Shown piece after piece: positions 60,421 to 64,000 of a stretch of DNA of 64,000 nt (its first letter is position 1; every line of letters starts with the position of its first letter). The stretch spans positions 1,798,001 to 1,862,000 of the forward strand of contig JALJCO010003968.1 in NCBI GenBank assembly GCA_023101725.1, read 5' to 3'. Below the pieces are notes generated by a model. That model had not been told where the DNA came from. It ran no database searches and saw only the letters and a list, made by a program, of their open reading frames with translations. The DNA comes from Atherinomorus stipes (taxonomy: Eukaryota > Chordata > Actinopteri > Atheriniformes > Atherinidae). The position numbers and the translations under genes are program-made.

Positions 60421-63400
60421 ACGGTGACAGCTACAACAGCGTAAAGGGCGCTAAGAGATGATATTTATCTTTCAGTTGATTGATTTTACTGAAACTCACT
60501 CAGCCCATTCATTTTTAATTTGTGCATCGTAATGTGTTGCATCTATGTCAAACAACCACGTGGTATACCCTCAAAAGGGATGTAGGGATGATGTCATTGT
60601 AAAAAATACCGCAGCAAGCAGTCTGCAGTAATGCATGACAGCTTGTGCAACAGTTCCGAGCGCGAAATTATTTGTGTTGGGAGCCTTCACTCTGCAAAGA
60701 CTACATCTAATTTGCATAATTGTTCATCAGTTCTTTTTCTTTTTTTTTAAATGAAAAAAAGTGCTACTACAAAGTGGAGACATCTGATAGGAGCACAAGT
60801 TGTCCACCACATAATAACACAATAATAATGTACAAATGTTTTCTTTCGGGGAAAAAAAGCCCCAGCAAAGACAAGCATTTAAAGAATATTGAAAAATTGT
60901 GTATAATACATTCTTGCATATCTAAAAATGTGATTTCATTTACTGTAATAAGAAAACAAAGGGACCTCAGATCACATATGGATGTCTCATTTATTATCCC
61001 CCAATTTAAGCACCTTGTTCTCTGTGCTCATCCAAGAAAGTCCTTGGTCAGTTTCCATCAAGTACACAAATCCAGACAAAAGCCAAGAAGATCTAAGGTG
61101 TGCACTGGACTTTGTGCTTCAAGGAAGAGTTAATGTTACAATGACCCACTCCACAAGGGAAGCAAAGGGTCATCCCATACAGTAAGAGTACATGAGTGTA
61201 TATTTGTATTATGTTGGAAGTTGAAAAGGTATCTGATCCTAATGATGTTAATCCTCTCTTGCTTTATACCATTGGTCTTCTAGACAAAGGTCCTGTCGGC
61301 TTAATTCTGGCCACATTATTTAAGGTTACTCCGTAGGAGACCACAAAAAAAAGAAAAAAAAGGGAAAAAAATGATTCAGGGCCTGAAGACCAGGATAAAG
61401 AGCGAGGACCAACACAAAGAACTGCTGCCACCACAACACTCAACTGAGACAAGCTTAGACAGTAAGTGCTGTTTAAATGCTACTCCCAATCCCATTGATT
61501 ACTATACATTCATCATTCATTTCCTCATCATATTCCAGGACTCAAAGGAAAGAAAACCACACTCCTTACAGACTGATTTTGTCATTTCTTTTTTTTTTTT
61601 TTTCATTGTGTGATTGTGTTATTCTGGGTGATTATTAAACAACATTTTGAGTGCCAGTTCCTGGACAGTGATGCATTGGCATTACACATCAGGGCAAGTG
61701 AAATGACCCTAAGGCAAAAAACATGAAAAAAACCCCAACAAAACAAACAAAAAAGGAAAAAAAAAACAACAAAAAAAAACAGGCAGTGTAAATAAAGCAG
61801 AGCTTATTCACAAGGCAAAGCATCCCCCACCACAAAACATCTTGTGCAGTGCAAACATCTTTCCATGCTGAATTTAACAGTGCCAAGAGTTAACCAGCTC
61901 ATGCAATGAGGGTGTTCCACACCTTAATCAAACCCCATCTCTGTTGTGTTCACATAGGTCAGATGTGTAAAAGCAGTCATCTGCATGTCACCCATTCTCA
62001 TCACCAACTTTACCTTGCAGGCTGTTTAATTACCCGGAATTTAACTGTGATTCCAGTTTTAAATAATAAAGCAGCAAAGTCACATTTACAACCTTGAGAA
62101 ACAGGTCCATTCAGAAGCAGACAATGTCAATAACAAGGGAAAAGAGCTCAGGATGCAGTGAGAAAAAACATTGAGGAAAGAGAAGCAAATAGCTACAGAA
62201 CTTTAAAAAATAAACAACAAAAAAGCTGGACACTGATTATTGCAAATGAGAAGAAGTTAGTCTAATTTCATCCCTTAAAAGATAAACGTTAATGCGTATT
62301 GCGTGCAGACAGAAACTGCCCCAAGTGAAAGGCACTGTATACTGAAGCAGGCTCATGATGTTTTTATCACCATATCCAGGTCCATACATGAAACTGATCC
62401 AAAAAGGGGAGAATACATGAATGCTGCTGTCAGCTTAGCAAAAACAAGAAGGAAAGCGCCAAGGTTACCAATGTTATAATTTGTACACTTCAGAAGGTGT
62501 CAGCCTTCTATATCAATTTTAATTGGGAACAAGTGATGGATATGTGAGCTTGAGGAGGTTATATGAGCGTGGGTAGTAGTATTGAGACAACCAGCATGGT
62601 AAAGTGGAAGTAGCAGCCAGGTTTTTATGTGAAGAAGAACAGACATATGCATTTTAATAGTAGCTCTCTGTGTTGCAGCAGCAGAAGGGAACATTAAGCA
62701 TCTGGTTAGTAAAGCTACAGTACACTGTGTTTGCCCTGTGAACCCCGTACAATGCACACAAGCTGAGCTGAGTTTGGCTCAGGGTGGTCTATGAGGACTA
62801 GTCATGTGGCACAACATGTCAGCATTGGTATAGCACAATAATAAAAGAAATCTTAAATTTTGTTAAGTGCAGCAAAGCACATACAATTTCAGTGTTATTC
62901 AAGAAAAACAAGACATTGACACTATAGTCAAATTAGATTAACTGTTAATTAGACAAAAAAAATATTTATATATATATATTACGTATATAAAGCACCCATT
63001 AAAGAAGTGGCAGAGTAAATTTTGCTTGAAATCTATTCTTCATCATTCAAATAGGCAACTGGATGATTAAAGACTGTGGAACATGGAAGAAAAAAAGATC
63101 AAATGCAAGAAATGTGCATGAAAAAGAAACTGGAGTTATATTTATATACGTTTTAAAATGGAAAAAAAAGGGTAACAACAATTTGCCTACTTTCTTTTAA
63201 ATTGTTAGAAGGCCGCAGAAAATTTTCCCTTCGTTTTTGAAGAGGGATTGTTAAAAAAAAAAAAATAGTGCAACAGGTCATGCAAAGAAAGGGTGCTTAA
63301 AGTTGGTGATGCAAATGTGAGACAAAAAGATGCAGCTACAAACAGAAAGTGTGGGCCTGTCTTTTAGGGAGTCTGTTTGCCAACCAGCTGGCATACACTT

Positions 63401-63704
63401 TGTTATAACATCCAGACAGATCCACACTTGTGTACTTAAACAGCCTCATTCCAAAGGAAATATGAAAACTGACGTCTTTTCCCACTCTGAGATGCATCTG
63501 CAAAACCAAGCAAGGTTTCCCCTTAAAATGGAGATCCGACTAAGACAAGAAGAATTACACAAAGTGGGACACCACTAGCGCATGCCTTTCACTTTCAGGA
63601 CTGGCACTTCTTTTGTCTACATTTGCTTATCTTTGATTGCTTTAGATGCCCACCTGTCAAGGGTGTCATTTATTTGTGTCCGTCACACATCCTGTGGTGT
63701 ATTT
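60421..63704. other. Intergenic DNA and probable abraxas2 3' UTR; no other gene recognised
   Basis: No exon can be supported. Open frames here (for example 60720-61133 and 60982-61185 on +) lack recognisable domains. Poly-A and poly-T runs occur near 61330-61380, 61590-61605 and 61715-61790. The part next to 63704 is presumably abraxas2 3' UTR, but no convincing poly(A) signal was fixed: a TTTATT at 63669 is only about 30 nt past the stop. Confidence 0.4.
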
Positions 63705-64000
63705 CTATGTGGTCTGTGAGCCGCGAGCGTCCCCATCGGGGCTGAGGGCGGCTGGTCGGCCTTGAGCTAAAACGCTTGCAGACACCATTGGCAGGTGAGT
63801 GCCTTCGCTCACCAAGTTTTCATATTCGCTACTGTCCTCATCTTCATCTTCATCATCCTCGTCGTCATCATCATCATCATCTTCCTGCCCTGCAGCTTGT
63901 CTGTCTAATGAGTCAGAGCTAGATCCGTCACCATTTCCAAGGTAAGGGGTGCTGGGAGTGCTAACAGGATTTGAACTGGCACTGAGGCCCAGGCCCAGCC
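63705..64000 (-). CDS. abraxas2: Abraxas 2 (BRISC subunit Abro1), C-terminal end, runs off the window
   Basis: The minus strand is open from the window edge to TAG at 63707-63705 (97 residues). It reads LGLGLSASSNPVSTPSTPYL, then a Ser-rich segment, then a long Asp/Glu run followed by SSEYENLVSEGTHLP, and ends DGDARGSQTT. Human ABRAXAS2 ends, as I remember it, with an acidic Ser-rich tail containing a YENL motif and a terminus resembling DEDPRNTQTSQI. ABRAXAS2 is also the same-strand upstream neighbour of ZRANB1 in human. The tail is outside the MPN-like and coiled-coil parts that assemble BRISC with BRCC36. Identification rests on weak tail similarity plus synteny. Confidence 0.7.
   Translation of the reverse strand, partial: LGLGLSASSNPVSTPSTPYLGNGDGSSSDSLDRQAAGQEDDDDDDDEDDEDEDEDSSEYENLVSEGTHLPMVSASVLAQGRPAALSPDGDARGSQTT

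Noticed and set aside
60720..61185. Two overlapping plus-strand frames between zranb1 and abraxas2
   Set aside because: No recognisable domain, start context or splice pair; also open in more than one frame.

Overview
The window is vertebrate nuclear DNA, most likely from a teleost fish. Genes are split by large introns with GT-AG junctions. The noncoding DNA carries many short non-autonomous hAT-type transposons, LINE tails with AATAAA-rich 3' ends, microsatellites and long homopolymers. There is no sign of bacterial, organellar or viral gene organisation. The species cannot be named from the sequence.

Three protein genes can be supported. (1) ctbp2 on the + strand: eight coding exons between 20118 and 32052 encode the whole C-terminal-binding-protein dehydrogenase fold and tail, followed by a 3' UTR to about 33.5 kb. 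The first codons (before the Gly of GIRPQIMNG) are not found, and no RIBEYE A-domain exon is visible in the 20 kb upstream. (2) zranb1 (Trabid, a K29/K33/K63-preferring OTU deubiquitinase) on the - strand: nine coding exons from 58059 down to 38012, a 5' UTR and a likely CCAAT-box promoter near 60.2-60.4 kb. (3) The last coding exon of abraxas2 (BRISC scaffold, Abro1/FAM175B) on the - strand at 63705-64000, running off the window end. The order abraxas2, zranb1, ctbp2, with the last two tail to tail, matches human 10q26 as I remember it.

Layout: 1-9000, upstream DNA with several interspersed repeats, including a 2.15 kb hAT-like element with TIRs and an 8-bp TSD (6141-8292); 9.1-11.2 kb, GC-skewed polypurine/polypyrimidine DNA that may hold a 5' UTR or promoter of ctbp2; 14-18.5 kb, two more hAT-like elements; 20.1-32.1 kb, ctbp2 exons; 33.5-37.4 kb, the gap between convergent genes and the zranb1 3' UTR; 38-60.3 kb, zranb1, whose introns hold nested transposons (39723-40550 and 53405-54650), a 1.3 kb element with perfect 17-bp TIRs and a decayed LINE; 60.4-63.7 kb, intergenic DNA and the abraxas2 3' UTR.

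The three genes act in transcription and ubiquitin control. CtBP2 is an NAD(H)-sensing corepressor. Zranb1 trims atypical ubiquitin chains. Abraxas2 assembles the BRISC K63-deubiquitinase. Nothing suggests operon-like coupling.

Points most worth checking: an extra base in a six-T run that breaks the zranb1 reading frame (probably an assembly error), a well-formed but frame-changing cassette exon near the ctbp2 3' end, an alternative acceptor and ATG at the first visible ctbp2 exon, and the nested hAT insertions with readable target-site duplications.
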